Assembly: GCA_015501595.1 (NCBI GenBank)
Contig: JADNRX010000006.1
Coordinates: forward strand, 186,001 to 250,000
Source: Hymenopellis radicata
Lineage: Eukaryota; Basidiomycota; Agaricomycetes; Agaricales; Physalacriaceae
Direction: 5' to 3'
DNA: 64,000 nucleotides
The notes beneath the pieces were generated by a model. The model ran no database searches. It worked only from the letters and a program-made list of their open reading frames with translations, and was not told the DNA's origin. Position 1 is the stretch's first letter; every line of letters begins with the position of its first letter. Positions 1-11,322 of the stretch are shown piece after piece. Position numbers and translations under genes: made by a program.

Positions 1-2624
1 GGACCACGCCTGTCCCCGAAATTCCTACCGAGCCATCTAAACCTGCTCGGAAATCTCGTCGGACAAAGGAAAAGATTGCGCTTGCCCCCGATCAGCCGCC
101 TACCACACAAGGGAAGCCGCGCGCCCGCGTCTACGTTGCATGCGTACAATGGTATGGCCCTGCTGTCGTATTTCAATTTACAACTTACTAATGCTCGGCG
201 CTGATCCTCAGTCGGTCGCGGAAGATTCGCTGCGATGGCGCTAGGCCCGTCTGTCATAACTGTAGCAAGCGCAACACGGGGACAGACGAGTGCAATTATG
301 ACTCTGCACCCAAACGCCGTGGACCCGATAAGACGCCTGGAGCGCGACAGCGTATGGCCCGGGACTTGAAGCTCGCAATGGAGAAGGATGTAGGTGGACG
401 CCGCCGCCGCCGCGCGGACTCTCCACCCGCACTCCAATCAGTACACTCCCCGAACTCTGATTCGGGTCGAAGCGTGGCTGGCTATTTTCCTGGCATATCT
501 ATGTCAACGTCAACTGACCGCATTGAATCACCCAGAACATATATTTCGGAGCCTCCTCGTCTATCGAATTCCTATCATTCTGGTTCCCGTGGATGTCCTT
601 GCCACGGTAACGAGCATTGCCCTGATACACTCGTGGCTTCGCATTCAATGTACATCAGGAAGCATGAAGTACGTTCTTTTGGCTTTCATTTGTCCAGCCG
701 ATGTGACTGATTTGTGCGGCAGGATGACGAGAGTCCCAACTTTTTGGCCACTTCTCACGACACCCTCGTGTCAAGAGGAGGTTACCTCCGACCAATGTAC
801 CACGATGACGAGAACGAAGATGAGGACGTTCAAAATATCTCCAATCAACCATCAAGCGAATTTACGCGAAAGACTTGGTGGGACTCCCTCCTATCCCTTT
901 ACATCTCCTTTCCCTCTGATCAACACTACCCATCCACTCGTTCAGACCGTGACCTTGGGCGACAGGCCATTGCTGAAGATCTCCGCTTCCTGTTTCGGAG
1001 CTCAAATTACTGGTTTTCGTTCTTCCATCTACCGACGTTTTTCGGTAATTATTATGATGAATCCAGACGACAGAGGATGCAGCCCAGTCTTATCCTGGCG
1101 ATTCTTGCCATGTCAGTATTTTGGCAAAGCTCGGAGGCTGGCTTAGGCAGTAGAGGGAGGGAGCGTGCATTGCTCTTGAAGGAGATGGCGCAAAGCGCTC
1201 TGGAGTCGAGTTATAGCTCCGGGTGGATTGACGAGACGCTCGCTCAAGCTGCATGGGTATGTTGGCCTGCTGACTCCTTTATCTGTATCCGGTTGATCTT
1301 TCTCCTATCATAGCTACTGGCAATGTTTGAAATCTGTGCCCACCCTAAGCATAGCGTCGAACGGTCTATGTCGGCATTATCGATGCTTGATGCGTATATT
1401 CGCAGTCTGTCTCTGACGCTTGTAGATGCGGACAACCCGCGGGCCACACAGTTCACGCCCGGTTCTGTACCTGTGGTGGCGGACCGACTACCCAACCTGG
1501 TGCTCGCGGCGAACCAACCCGTGTTGATAGGACGTCACGCTTACCCTGCGTATCCTTCTTCCAGCCCCGCAAAATGCCATTGTATGTCGTTGAGCCTGGC
1601 TGCCAATAGCCCCGAATCTGTCGAACACGCGCCGATGTGGGCCCACACCCCGGCCTGGGATCCTTCGTGGACTGAGGGTGACATTCGCAAGGAATCTTGT
1701 CGACGGCTGTGTTGGAGCGCGCTAACTCTAGCAGCTGGCCACGTCGCGTACGCCAGCTCCCACCACCTCGCCGGGCCGGACTTGTTCCTCGCTGATCCTT
1801 CCAATGTTAGTGTCCTGTTTTCGCGTTGCAAACCCGATTTGACGCGTCCCCAGTATGCCCTGCTATTTTCTGGAGAGTCTATTACGACGCCCGACTCGTC
1901 GAAAGAAACGATATGGGCCCTGTTTGATCGCTCCTTCCTTTTATGGCATGGATGCGCGCGCATGCGCTACAGCACAACCGCTAGTGAGTCGGAGAAGGCC
2001 CAATTCGCGGTCAAGGCTTGGCTGGAGGCTGACGCGATCGAAACAAACCTGAATCGCCACATATGTGAAATCGAGCGATCTTTCATTTTCCAGGCTCGGG
2101 AATATGTTTTCAAGTAACGCTTTTCACATGAATCCTGTGGGAATGTCAGCTTACGAGGATGTCGCAGTACGCGTATGTGCATATCGCATGATTTTCAACG
2201 CTTCATCCCCTTGATCTCGTCGTGAGTTTCGTACGGTCAATTGGTGTATATTTGGACTAAACATTGTTTGCAGGGATGTCACTCTTCATCGCAGGAAAGC
2301 ACAACAATGGCGTGAGTAGTAGTATTTGCTAAAATTTCGATGTCTCGTTGATCTCTATTTAGTGACGCGTCAAGCCGTTGTTGCTGAACGCTTCATGCTT
2401 GGTATGCATGCTGTGACTGGAAACTCGAAGAATCTATTGTCCAGACGGCCGTTTTTTGTCTTCTGGTTTATGGGCCAGGTCAACAAGCAAGTCCTCGCAC
2501 CCAACGCGATTGTCGTTAAATGCTGATTCACCCCAACTCTAGCGCATTGAACTTGTGGCAATATGACAGCTCTTTAACCATTGCGTTGGACACTTCCAAG
2601 GCGTTTATGCCCGCGATTGAGTAG
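1..2624 (+). CDS. Zn2Cys6 fungal transcription factor, 5' end cut by window
   Basis: Likely nuclear DNA-binding regulator. The reading frame is open from base 3, so the true start lies upstream. Splicing an intron at about 152-210 restores a complete binuclear zinc cluster: C-VQ-C-RSRKIR-C-DGARPV-C-HN-C-SKRNTGTDE-C, followed by a basic linker (PKRRGPDKTPGARQR). After a low-complexity stretch, the exon near 870-1255 and the one from about 1317 encode the helical middle region (WDSLL..., YWFSFFHLPTFF) typical of fungal-specific factors. Later short exons are joined across introns at about 2115-2167, 2220-2273, 2311-2361, 2401-2444 and 2480-2541, giving ISHDFQRFIPLISS, then DGRFLSSGLWAR and SALNLWQYDSSLTIALDTSK. 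The simplest stop is TAG at 2622-2624. A GTAAGT donor overlaps that stop, and two further introns would extend the protein to about 2951, so the C-terminus is not settled. Target genes are unknown; the neighbours give no pathway hint. Confidence 0.85.
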
Positions 2625-2873
2625 TAAGTGTCGAGACCGTGTCCCAGACCCTCAGGTTAAACATCATTCTAGTTTGGGTAACCTTTGGCCTTGCGATAGT
2701 CAGTACTTTCCTTCGTGATCTCACGTTCTTGTCTGAACTTTGGGCGCGTCAGGACAAAGAATGTTGTACGAGAACCTCAAGACTCGGGTGGAGGAGTCTT
2801 GTTTTCTCGCCGGGGTGCCTCCACCCCCTACGGGAGGCTTCGTGCCCTCTACGCACGCGTTGTAAACTTTTTC

Positions 2874-2901
2874 ACTATGGACTATGGACTACGGACTATG
2901 G
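2874..2901 (+). repeat. Four tandem copies of a 7-bp unit (ACTATGG)
   Basis: Four head-to-tail heptamers, ACTATGG with one copy reading ACTACGG, lie in the interval between the zinc-cluster gene and the RING gene. It may be 3' UTR of the former or the coding tail of its extended form. The rest of 2625-3084 shows no other recognisable feature. Confidence 0.8.
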
Positions 2902-3084
2902 ATTCATGTTGTATTTGTTCTCTTACTGATACTATACCTGGGATATTTGGCTGAATCGAACTGAACATTAAGTTATGTACCTACGTCCCGATTTAGTAGT
3001 ACTTTACTTAAAGCCTTTAATTCCAAATTCGTCTTACCACCGTACTCTCACCTCCCTTTGTTTGACCCGACATCCTCGACAACG

Positions 3085-4962
3085 ATGGCGGAGCAAGCGA
3101 CGACGATACTAGAAGATGATACAACACCAGCGGCAGAGACTAGCCATGGACTCAAGCGAAGAGCATCCTTCGATGCGACAGAGGACGATGCTATCAGGCC
3201 CAAGAGACGCAAGGAGACCGACACGGCGACTGAGGAGGAGGCCGTCGCGGCCTCGCTGCAGACTATCACCCCAGGCGGCGCCGCTGTCGACGGCGTGGCC
3301 TTTACCGAAGAACTCGCAGAAGAGTTGCAGTGTGGCTGCTGCTCGGAGCTGGTCTACCGACCCGTGGTCGTCAACCCTTGCCAGCATTTCTTTTGCGGAA
3401 GGTGAGCATTATAATAACCTATAGAATGCACGTTCGCCATACTGACTCTTGCCCAGCTGTTGCGTACTTTGGATTCGGGTGAGTCAAGTGTTCCACGAAT
3501 GGCGGTCTCACCGGTGCCGTGTAATTGCGTGGCCACCGTCCTCGGCGGCTCTCAGTGATGCTCATGAACTTGTTAGAATGGTGGCACTAACTGTCCCGCA
3601 TGCCGGGGAAGCTCCACGTCCGTCACCCCATCTCGACCGCTCCAAGCCATCGTCAACGTCCTACTTCGCGCTGTGCCCAGCAAGATGCGTGCTGAACGCG
3701 AGCGTGCTCAGGCGGATGCGATTTATCCCAAGGATGTCGCCATGCGGGTAGGCATTGCCCGCTGTAAAACGCGCTTGAATCACTGATAAAGCCGCATTTA
3801 GATCCCTCCGCCCCGCGAGCCATCCCCACCGCCAAACTTAAATCCAAGCGACTTTGCACGTCCATGCCCGCATTGTACACCCGGAAATGCCTTTGGCTAC
3901 GTCTGCCCACAGCCGATTGCAGACCCTACGACGGATGTTGAGCATGCCTGGCCTTTGGATGATGGTGCGCCACCGGGCCATCTCAATTGTGGCAATTGGC
4001 AAGCTTGCTCTCGTCCTTATGGAATTATATTTGTGCTAAAATGTTAACGCAGCGAGAGTCTGCTTTCGATCAATGCGCCCAGTACTTCTAGATGCGACTT
4101 TTGCCATGTCTCATTCTGTGGCATCAACGTACCAGGACGTTGCATTGCTGTTACTCTCATGTCTCAGTATCCCCAAGGCTTAGCGGATCTCTCGGACTTG
4201 ATACAGTCCCCTGACATCTACGACTGCTTCAACAGTAACACCATAGAGGTCGACCTGTTGTTTGACTATTTAACGTCGCATCAGCTCACTCCGAGGCACA
4301 TCTATCGCGAGGTATATACAATTCTTTTCTATGCATATCAGGACTGACAGTACTCGAAGATTGTGGCTCACATCCAAACTCAGCCTCTGAAATTCCAGCC
4401 GTTGATTGATGAGGATATCTTCGCCGATTCGAATCAAGTAGCGCCCGGCGTGGATCCGGATCCTACAGCTGAGCGACGGAAGATTTGCAGGATGTGTGCT
4501 ACTGAAGTGTTGTTTTATGGATTGAAAGATTGGTGGGTCAGAGTGAGAACGTTAGACCCGAGTCGCAAGGATTGCCCTGACGGTGGAAGTTGTACCCGTC
4601 AGAAGGACCTTGGTATGTGCCCTCAGTTTGTTAAGGGAAACGGGATGCTAATTTTTGTTTATTCTAGCCCACGCCAAGGAGTGTAAGTCCCATTGATGAG
4701 TTGGTGTGTCGATGATACTCATGGTTTTGGAGCAGTTAATCATATCATTGGCACCACCGTTGCGCCGCCACCACCACCTAGCGAGGATGCTATCCCAGAA
4801 GCTGCACCGGCAGCCTCAACTTCATCTGCAGTCGAAGACGCCTTCCTACCTCCCATCCAACCCTTTGCAGAGGTCCCTATTCGCGTCGACGACAGCATGG
4901 AATTGGAGCCAGTTCCATTGCCCATTCAAGACGACTCAGTTTCTCTGCCCATTTCACTCTAA
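3085..4962 (+). CDS. CHFR-like RING E3 ubiquitin ligase without an FHA domain
   Basis: E3 ubiquitin ligase related to CHFR/Dma proteins, probably in cell-cycle or stress checkpoint control. The first ~80 residues are charged and disordered with KRR/RPKRRK basic patches (possible nuclear signal). The RING follows: C-GC-C (about 3334-3345), PCQHFFCG, then after an intron SCCVLWIR, and after a second intron NGGTNCPACRG. The C-terminal half carries the cysteine-rich segment of CHFR homologues (RPCPHCTPGNAFGYVCP, HLNCGNCESLLS, CDFCHVSFCGINVPGRC) and CRMCATEVLFYGLKDWW. Fungal Dma proteins and animal CHFR have an N-terminal FHA domain; none fits before the RING here. One intron, 3999-4052, has GC-AG ends and is needed to keep the CGNC cysteine. 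The last exon is reached through a donor inside GAG-T at about 4680 and ends in a proline- and acid-rich tail at 4960-4962. Start chosen as the first ATG of the open frame. Confidence 0.85.
3999..4052 (+). other. GC-AG intron in the RING ligase gene
   Basis: Donor GCAAGC, acceptor CGCAG, 54 nt. Splicing here joins TG to C to make the second cysteine of CGNC and keeps frame into ESLLSINAPSTSRCDFC. Reading through instead ends at a TAA in about 12 codons. Confidence 0.8.
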
Positions 4963-5176
4963 ATCCTTGTACATCATATTCCTGCATTGCTTTGTAAATT
5001 GCTTGTTCTCACCTCACTAGCTGGATTATCTCGACACTGACTACACCTATTTATGCTTACTTGAACCATTTTCACGAGTCCGATAACAATACTTATCAAT
5101 GCCTTGAATAGTAGAATATGTCCTCCTTGGTGGAATCGTGCAAATTGGAAGCAGATAAATTAGCGTAGATGGTAAG

Positions 5177-5748
5177 CTATTGACGGCTTTGTGCTTTAGC
5201 TTTCGCCTTGTTAATCGTCTTCTGAACTTTTGAGCGTATGCGTTTGCCATTTTGAACAGCCGGGCCCCATCTAGGGCAAATTTTGAGAGTGCATTCGTTG
5301 GCAACGGGAGGAACGTACCCTCTTATCTTTTTCTTCGGTGGCGGAGGGTGGGCGAAAGACTGGACGGGAGGCCAGTGCGATATTTCTCCATACACCAGAG
5401 TGTATACCTGGAGAGCCTGCGTCAGGCCAACATGTATTGGGTAGGTCGGACACGCACCTGCGATCCCGAATTCCCATTCCTGCAGCCTTGAGATCTTTCG
5501 TCGACTTTTGCCAGAGCTCGTCCCAGCTGTCGACCGTAAGTTTCGTGTCCATATCGCGGCCGATGGACTTTAGAAAGTCAGCCGGGCTGGCAATGTCGCC
5601 TGTCACGCAATTTAGCAGGGGAATATCTTGGAAGAGAAGAGGCCGAGCGCACCTCGGGCGAAGGAATCGTCTTGAGGGTCGCCATACATCGAGCAAAGAG
5701 AAAGGAGCGCGTCGGAGCGAGACACCGGCTGACGGACGACAAGTTCAT
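5177..5748 (-). CDS. Mitochondrial small-subunit ribosomal protein mS41 (IGR motif, FYV4-like)
   Basis: Component of the mitochondrial ribosome small subunit. The frame opens with a likely mitochondrial presequence (MNLSSVSRCLAPTRSF), then the IGR core GDIASPADFLKSIGRDMDTK, SWDELWQKSTKDLKAAGMGIRDRR, the exon YTLWCMEKYRTG, and a basic C-terminus (FAHPPPPKKKIRG, WGPAVQNGKRIRSK) ending at TAG 5177-5179. Introns: about 5612-5664, 5411-5465 region and 5273-5324. Two joins are out of frame by one base: at the CCC just before the first intron (TIPSP to R-GDIA) and at the CCC after KYRTG. Each would be in phase with one more C in the run, so sequencing error is the likeliest cause; a decaying gene is the alternative. 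Start codons of this gene and the SAM carrier are 37 bp apart, head to head. Confidence 0.75.
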
Positions 5749-5785
5749 GGTAAAGAGCAAAAATGGTCATGTGACTGACATTTGC

Positions 5786-6639
5786 ATGTCCTCTCCGACC
5801 TTCATCCACTCGCTCGTCGTATGTCGCGAACTGAATCAAGAGAAAATAATTAACGTCTTTCTTTTATTCTAGGCCGGGGGGCTCGCCGGGACGGCGGTGG
5901 ATATCGTGTTCTTCCCGCTCGACACGCTCAAGACGCGGCTGCAGTCGTCGCGCGGCTTCTTCGCGTCGGGCGGGTTCCGCTCCATCTACTCTGGCATCGG
6001 CTCCGTCGCGCTCGGGTCGTCGCCCGGCGCGGCGGCGTTTTTCTCGGCCTATGATACCCTCAAACGCGTCCTGGCGAGCAACACGCAGCTGCCTGCGCCG
6101 GTCATCCATCTGACTGCGGCCTCGGTCGGCGAGGTGACTGCCTGCCTCGTGCGGGTGCCGACGGAAGTGGTGAAGACGCGCACACAGACCGGGCAGTATG
6201 CGTCGTCGTGGGCTGCCCTGCGCGCCACATCTGCCGCCGGGCTGTACAGAGGTTTCGGCATCACCGTCATGCGGGAGATCCCCTTCACGTCGATTCAGTT
6301 CCCGTTGTGGGAGTACCTGAAGGCTCAGCATGTTGCGCCATACCCGGTGTGCGCTGCCGTAGCGGGGGCGTGGCTGCTGCCTTGACCACACCCTTGGATG
6401 TGCTCAAAACGCGAGTCATGCTCGAAAAGAACAAGGTTTGTCCATATTCAGCTTATACAGCGACCTTTTACTGAAAATCCCCCAAGACAAGCGTTTTCAC
6501 GGTGCTGTCCACCATCCTTCGGACTCAAGGTCCGACAGCACTTTTTTCCGGCGTGGTACCGCGTACCCTGTGGATGTCCGCGGGCGGTGCCGTATTTTTG
6601 GGAGTCTACGAGGCTGCTATTGGTGCCTTGGGAAGATAG
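5786..6639 (+). CDS. Mitochondrial S-adenosylmethionine carrier (Pet8/SAMC family)
   Basis: Inner-membrane carrier that exchanges S-adenosylmethionine into mitochondria for methylation and cofactor synthesis. A short first exon (MSSPTFIHSLV) joins across an intron at 5819-5872 to AGGLAGTAVDIVFF. The three repeats of the mitochondrial carrier family each show the PX[DE]XX[KR] signature: PLDTLKTRLQ, PTEVVKTRTQ and PLDVLKTRVM. RGFGITVMREIPFTSIQFPLWE is split by nothing and is typical of SAMC. Intron at about 6436-6488; the last exon ends in GVYEAAIGALGR. Near 6364-6368 the frame breaks inside a run of five G; six G would read VCAAVAGGVAAALTTP, which matches the family, so a missing base in the assembly is likely. 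It shares a 37-bp start-to-start gap with the mS41 gene on the other strand. Confidence 0.85.
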
Positions 6640-6841
6640 ACAGCGTAGATTGAGAGGCGCCCAGTTGTCATTCAAGCTCTTCCTATAGATCTGTATCTCT
6701 TATTCAATCTCGAACAGCCAATATGTCTTTTCTCGACTGCATCCACCTGTCGTCACGTATGGATACATTGCGCGCGCTGCGCAGAACCCACTAGCCACGT
6801 CCCACCGCGGCGCCGACGATCGATGACGAATCGCGTTTGCG

Positions 6842-6856
6842 GGCAAGTCACTTGCC
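6842..6856. promoter_or_regulatory. Perfect 15-bp palindrome upstream of the DUF427 gene
   Basis: GGCAAGT-C-ACTTGCC, arms of 7 bp around one base, about 35 bp before the TATA box and 90 bp before the start codon. It could be a site for a dimeric factor; no known site is matched with confidence. Confidence 0.4.
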
Positions 6857-6889
6857 AGATGCTTACTACGCGGATGACAATCCCTTCTT

Positions 6890-6895
6890 TATAAA
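6890..6895 (+). promoter_or_regulatory. TATA box of the DUF427 gene
   Basis: TATAAA 51 bp upstream of the ATG, followed by a CA-rich leader (CACCACCACCAACACCACC) common in strongly expressed fungal genes. Confidence 0.6.
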
Positions 6896-6945
6896 GCACG
6901 ACTTGTTCATCGTTTCACACCACCACCAACACCACCATCACCAAC

Positions 6946-7388
6946 ATGAAAGTCACTCTCGACGGCACCGTTCTCGCTGAATCCAACGACACCATTGTCA
7001 TCGAAAACAATCACTACTTCCCGCCTTCGTCCGTCAAGCAGGAGCTCTTCAGCGACTCCAACACCAGCTCCAAGTGTCCCTGGAAAGGGTTCGTCATCTT
7101 TCGTGCAACACGCTAGGCTCCAGGCTCTAATCTACATCCTAGAACCGCCGCCTACTACAATGCCCAGGTAGACGGCAAGACCATCAACGACATTGCTTGG
7201 TTAGTCTTGTTCGCATACCACCTTCGCGTCCTCTTGAACGTTGCGCCAGGTACTACCCACAACCATTGGAGAAGGCCCAGTCTATTGCTGGTTATGTAGC
7301 CTTCTACAAGGTAACCAACCATTTGTCCCTTTAGAATCCACCTTTGCTCACATCACGGTTTCAGAACAAGGTCCAAATTGAGGCTTGA
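6946..7388 (+). CDS. DUF427 domain protein
   Basis: Small protein of about 95 residues, no known activity. After splicing three introns (about 7088-7141, 7200-7249, 7311-7364) the protein reads MKVTLDGTVLAESNDTIVIE, NNHYFPPSSVKQELF, CPWKGTAAYYNAQVDGK, WYYPQPLEKAQSIAGYVAFY and ends NKVQIEA. The NHYFPP..., CPWKG.A.YY and AWYYP.P features are those of DUF427 proteins. The first donor is GTTCGT rather than the usual GTRNGT. A TATA box and CA-rich leader suggest strong expression. It is convergent with the Cep57-like gene, with 122 bp between the stop codons. Confidence 0.9.
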
Positions 7389-7510
7389 ATCAACGTGTAA
7401 ATTTGCCCCAAGAAGCTGGCTGTAATTGTTGTATATGCATAAAATACAGTGTGAACTTGTGTACAAGACTCGAAGTATAAATATTGCGAATAAGAACCAT
7501 GTCCAAGGAT

Positions 7511-10500
7511 TCACGCGGTAGGGTTTCGTTTAGATGCTTGCCTTTGCGGCCTTGCCTCGTGATAGGACTTGTCCTTGAAAGTCAGAAGATCGGTAAGGTT
7601 GGCGATTTGATCTCCCTAAAGGCGTAGCGTTGAGTTGCCAAGCTCGAGTGTCATGCACGAAAAAAAAACGAACCTTTTGTTCAAGAATATCAACAACTTC
7701 ACGAAGGTGGCGTGCCACCAGATTACGCTTGGGAACATCTGAAACAGCATCCATCACCTTGTATTGATCGGCAAGCTCGACGTAGACACTTCGCGAAAAG
7801 ATCAGCACATATAAGAAATCGGAGAATGCTTACGAACCTCTTGTAGTGCGTGAAGTCATCCTCGAGCTCCCGGATAACCCTCATGAGCACGGTCTGAGGA
7901 GGTACCCCATTCTTCGTTCCGTGTCCTGCGAATGCAGCACGCGACGAAGGCATCTGAGTACCAGCACCTGAGCCAGATCTCGGTCGAACGACATCTTGAT
8001 CCATCTCTTCAGATCCCTCAGCGAATCCTTCATCTTCCTCTTGTTCGTCTTCAGCCGCATGAACGGAATCACCTTCCTCGTCGTGATGTGAGCGTTCGAA
8101 CCCGTTCGGCAACCAGGAAGGCGAAGTCGGACGCCTGTCATCACAGTTTCGTCTCCGCCTGAAACATACGGTACACGTCTTCGCATTATGCGGCGGGGCG
8201 CTGAAAAAGAGGCGTTCCAAATGTGCGCCGCGTATCTGTGGAAAAGCTTCCTCATCGTCGTCCAGGGCTTGACGCCGTCGACGATTGTGACGAGTTGCAT
8301 GTCCAGGAGTAGGAGCGGCAGGTCGTGGCGGAGGCTGAGTGGTAGACAAGTCTTGACGACGGCGTCTCGAAGGTCCGGGTGAAGGCGCACGCTCTTCTTC
8401 GACCACTTCTACCTCCTCGAGTTGCGCAGTCCTTTCTAGCTCTGTCATGTTATCCGCTGGAGAACGAGAGGTATGGTCTTCCTCATCCAGAGATCGAGAA
8501 GCGATGGAAGACCGCCCTGAACGACGTTCTTCAATGTCTGCCGATATTTGTTCGAGTTCCTCGTCGTTGATAAACCTAGAAGGATTTACAGAGATGCCCA
8601 TATGTGAGGAACCAAGCGTCGCATGGTCTGTACGCATCGTTTTGTCCACATTTCCGATATTCGCCCTTGAAGAACCTGGGATGGATATGGGATCAAAATC
8701 ACCATCGTCGACCTCCTCCTCTTCGTCTTCCGATGAACTCTCTTCCGGCGGGGGCTGACTTTGATGCGACTCCTCCTCATGCACCGGCACTGGATTAGGC
8801 TCGTCCATCCGCGATCTCGCTGCCTGAGAGTTTTCGCGGGCCGTGCGGCGCTCCTTGAGACCCTCTTCGACAACCCCACGGAGGACTTCAACCTCTCCAG
8901 CAAGGCGCTCAACCTCTGCCCGAAGTCTGTCAATCTCCGCCGACTTGTCCTTCAAGGTTTGGTGATCATTCTCCCGCAAAGTGCGTAGCTCCGTGAGCAA
9001 CGCCTGATGAGATGATAGTTCCTGGGTTAGGCGCGACAAATGGGAGCGCAGACTGGTGACCAGCGCTTCGAGCGCTGTCACGTACTAATGAGCGACGCAT
9101 ACGAAATTTGATGTAAAACTCACCTTTCTTTTCTTCTACAATTTCTTGGTAGCGAGAAACCTCTTCCTGATACAGAGAGGCATCACGGGCCTTCGCTTTA
9201 CCTTTGCCCTTACGCCTTCGAGCTTCCTCGAGTTCAGTTTCCCTTTGTTGCTGGGCCAGAAACTCTTCTCGCTGCACTAAAATCGAACGCTCACGAGCGA
9301 CTTCGATCTTGCAAAGCTCAAGCTCGTGCTCCAACTCTCGCACCCGACGACGACTGATGCCATTCTCTGCCTCCAACTGTCTGAGTTTTGATTGAACGGC
9401 ACTGATAGCAGAAAGTAGTCGAGCTTCAAAAAATCATATTAATCCATTGGATATCGGTGATGCGGAGCAGACTTACCGTCGCTCTCCCTAGCTTCTTTCG
9501 AGACGTTGAAGGGATAGTGCTGAAGGCCACCCTTCATAGGTGATTCGACAGCACTCGTTAGGCCTGTTACATCTGGTAGGTATAGTTTGCTCTTCGATAC
9601 ATGGCCAACGGGTGCAGGCTGCCGCATAGAGCTGCGCCGTGGGGTAGGTTGTACGATCCTTGAGTGCTCTCTCGTTTGGTCCATAGATTGATCAGACTTT
9701 CTATGACGTCGCGCCCTCTCTACCTCCTCGTCGAGCTCTTTGGTCAAGCCGCGAGCCATTTTACTGAACCTGGAGCTAGAAGAAGAAGGGGTCGGGGGAT
9801 GCAGGCGTACTTCAGGCTGCTGTGGAGGAGTATAGGATGCGAAGATGTTGGTGCGCTTAGCGTTGCGCGGTTTTGGTGTAGGGATGTTGTCCTCGTCGAT
9901 AGGCAGAGTGGAATTGCGTCTCAGAGGCGACGGAGCATGGCGAGCAGGAGTTGTCAATGTTTGGGTCGATGGTTGAGCGGGTGTTAAGCGAGGAGACCGC
10001 GGGCGTTTGGGGGAGAAGGATACACGCGCAAGGCATCCGATATTTTAGGTCGTGATGATGGACCTTCGGAGTCCGAGGATGAGGAAGAAGTGGAGTGATG
10101 AGATTGAACGCGGACTGAGCGCGAATTCAATGAGGGAGGTGGTACGTATCCAGACTCAAGGATGCGGTCTAATTCAGCGGTGTCGTCGACAACGAGATCA
10201 AATGTCAGATTGCCAGGCGGCTGAGAAACTTTGTCAGAACAAGTGCAATATATGCTGGAACCGACTCACCGGGTATCTAGACCTGGACGGGTCAGCATCG
10301 AACGCGCTGAGCTTGCTATCCACCCCACCAACGAGATCACGCAATGGACGGTCCGGGTCGAATTCTGTTCCGCTGAGACTAGCATCTCTCCTCTGCCCTC
10401 CTCTACCGTGGAGACCAGCGTTCATGGTAAGGCCACTAGCATGATGGGCTGCTGTAGACATTGTCTCGCCGCCGTAAGGGTTGACGGCGTCTTCGTAGTC

Positions 10501-10792
10501 GTCATCCATAGTACGATATGACCAGGCGTGATTTACATCGCTGTCGAGGTTGTCTCCGATCTGTTTATGAACGAGCGAAATTCGGAAAAAGATGCGTTGT
10601 TGGAGTTGTGTCTGGGATATTCGATGCTATCATCGTAGGCGCCGTCGTCGTCGTTGGATGACAGACGGAGAGAGAGATCCGTCTGCTGTAGATTGTGCTC
10701 TAGTTGTATCCGGTCGTGCTCGAGGTCGTCGCCCCGAATGGTGAGGTCAAGAACCTGTGTCCTTGGCTGACGTTTTGGGACTTGGCGGACAT
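7511..10792 (-). CDS. Cep57/Ppc89-like spindle pole body coiled-coil protein
   Basis: Probable microtubule-organising-centre component. From the N-terminus: a disordered region with PRTQVLDLTIRGDDLEHDR and YEDAVNPYGGETMSTAAHHA; a serine-rich stretch; SFSPKRPRSPRLTPAQ; long coiled coils (KLRQLEAENGISRRRVRELE, then EALVTSLRSHLSRLTQEL onward, with basic KGKGKAKA between); an acidic linker; TCTVCFRRRRN; and the C-terminal microtubule-binding block VLMRVIRELEDDFTHYKR joined to VYVELADQYKVMD, DILEQK and GDQIANLTDLLTFKDKS. That last block is characteristic of the Cep57 microtubule-binding domain. Introns lie at about 7622-7678, 7806-7841, 9083-9121, 9422-9476 and two near 10210-10280 and 10510-10535. 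The start at 10792 (MSAKS) needs one extra C in a CCC run to reach KRQPRTQ, and the frame slips again near 10023-10030; both are probably assembly errors. Confidence 0.75.
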
Positions 10793-11322
10793 TGCGAGCT
10801 AGACCAGTATTAGCCGTCGTCTCTGGTGTCGCGGGGGAAGAGCAAGGCAAAAAGATGGTGGTGGACAAGAGCAGAGCTCAGGGCGGGAGCTAAATAGTGA
10901 TCAACAAATCAACGCGCTGCAATTTGGTCACGTGCACCGTGTTCGAAAAAGGTGAACAATGACAATTCTTGCGGGGCCACACTGGGCCACTGTCCGTCCA
11001 CCCAAGTGGCTGTTCTAGAAGATATGTTGACACGGCTTTGGACGATTCAGCTTTATTTTAATCAACATGAGAGTGTCATGCTAGCTGTAAAGAAATCGTT
11101 TTGTTTTCTTCGTTCTCTGTCCTTAGAGTGCTCATATTTTTGGCAACGTATGCCTCCACTGCCGCCAGGACAATCACAAATCTCATTGATACCATTTCAT
11201 TACAGAAAATGACAGCCAGAGACGCATCATGGGTAACAGCATAGCCACAAGCAGGCGAAACCCTAGTTAATTGCGAGCCCTAACCCCAGCATCGATTAAC
11301 CCTACTTTTTCGTCTCTCACTC
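10793..11322. other. Intergenic region between divergent Cep57-like and BMS1 genes
   Basis: About 530 bp with no coding potential I could support. It should hold both promoters. No TATA box is clear; there are AAAACCCTAGTTAATTG- and CCCTAACCC-like words near 11255-11290. Confidence 0.5.

Noticed and set aside
5338..5778. Plus-strand 146-codon frame over mS41
   Set aside because: Shadow of the mS41 exons; the minus strand carries the IGR motif.
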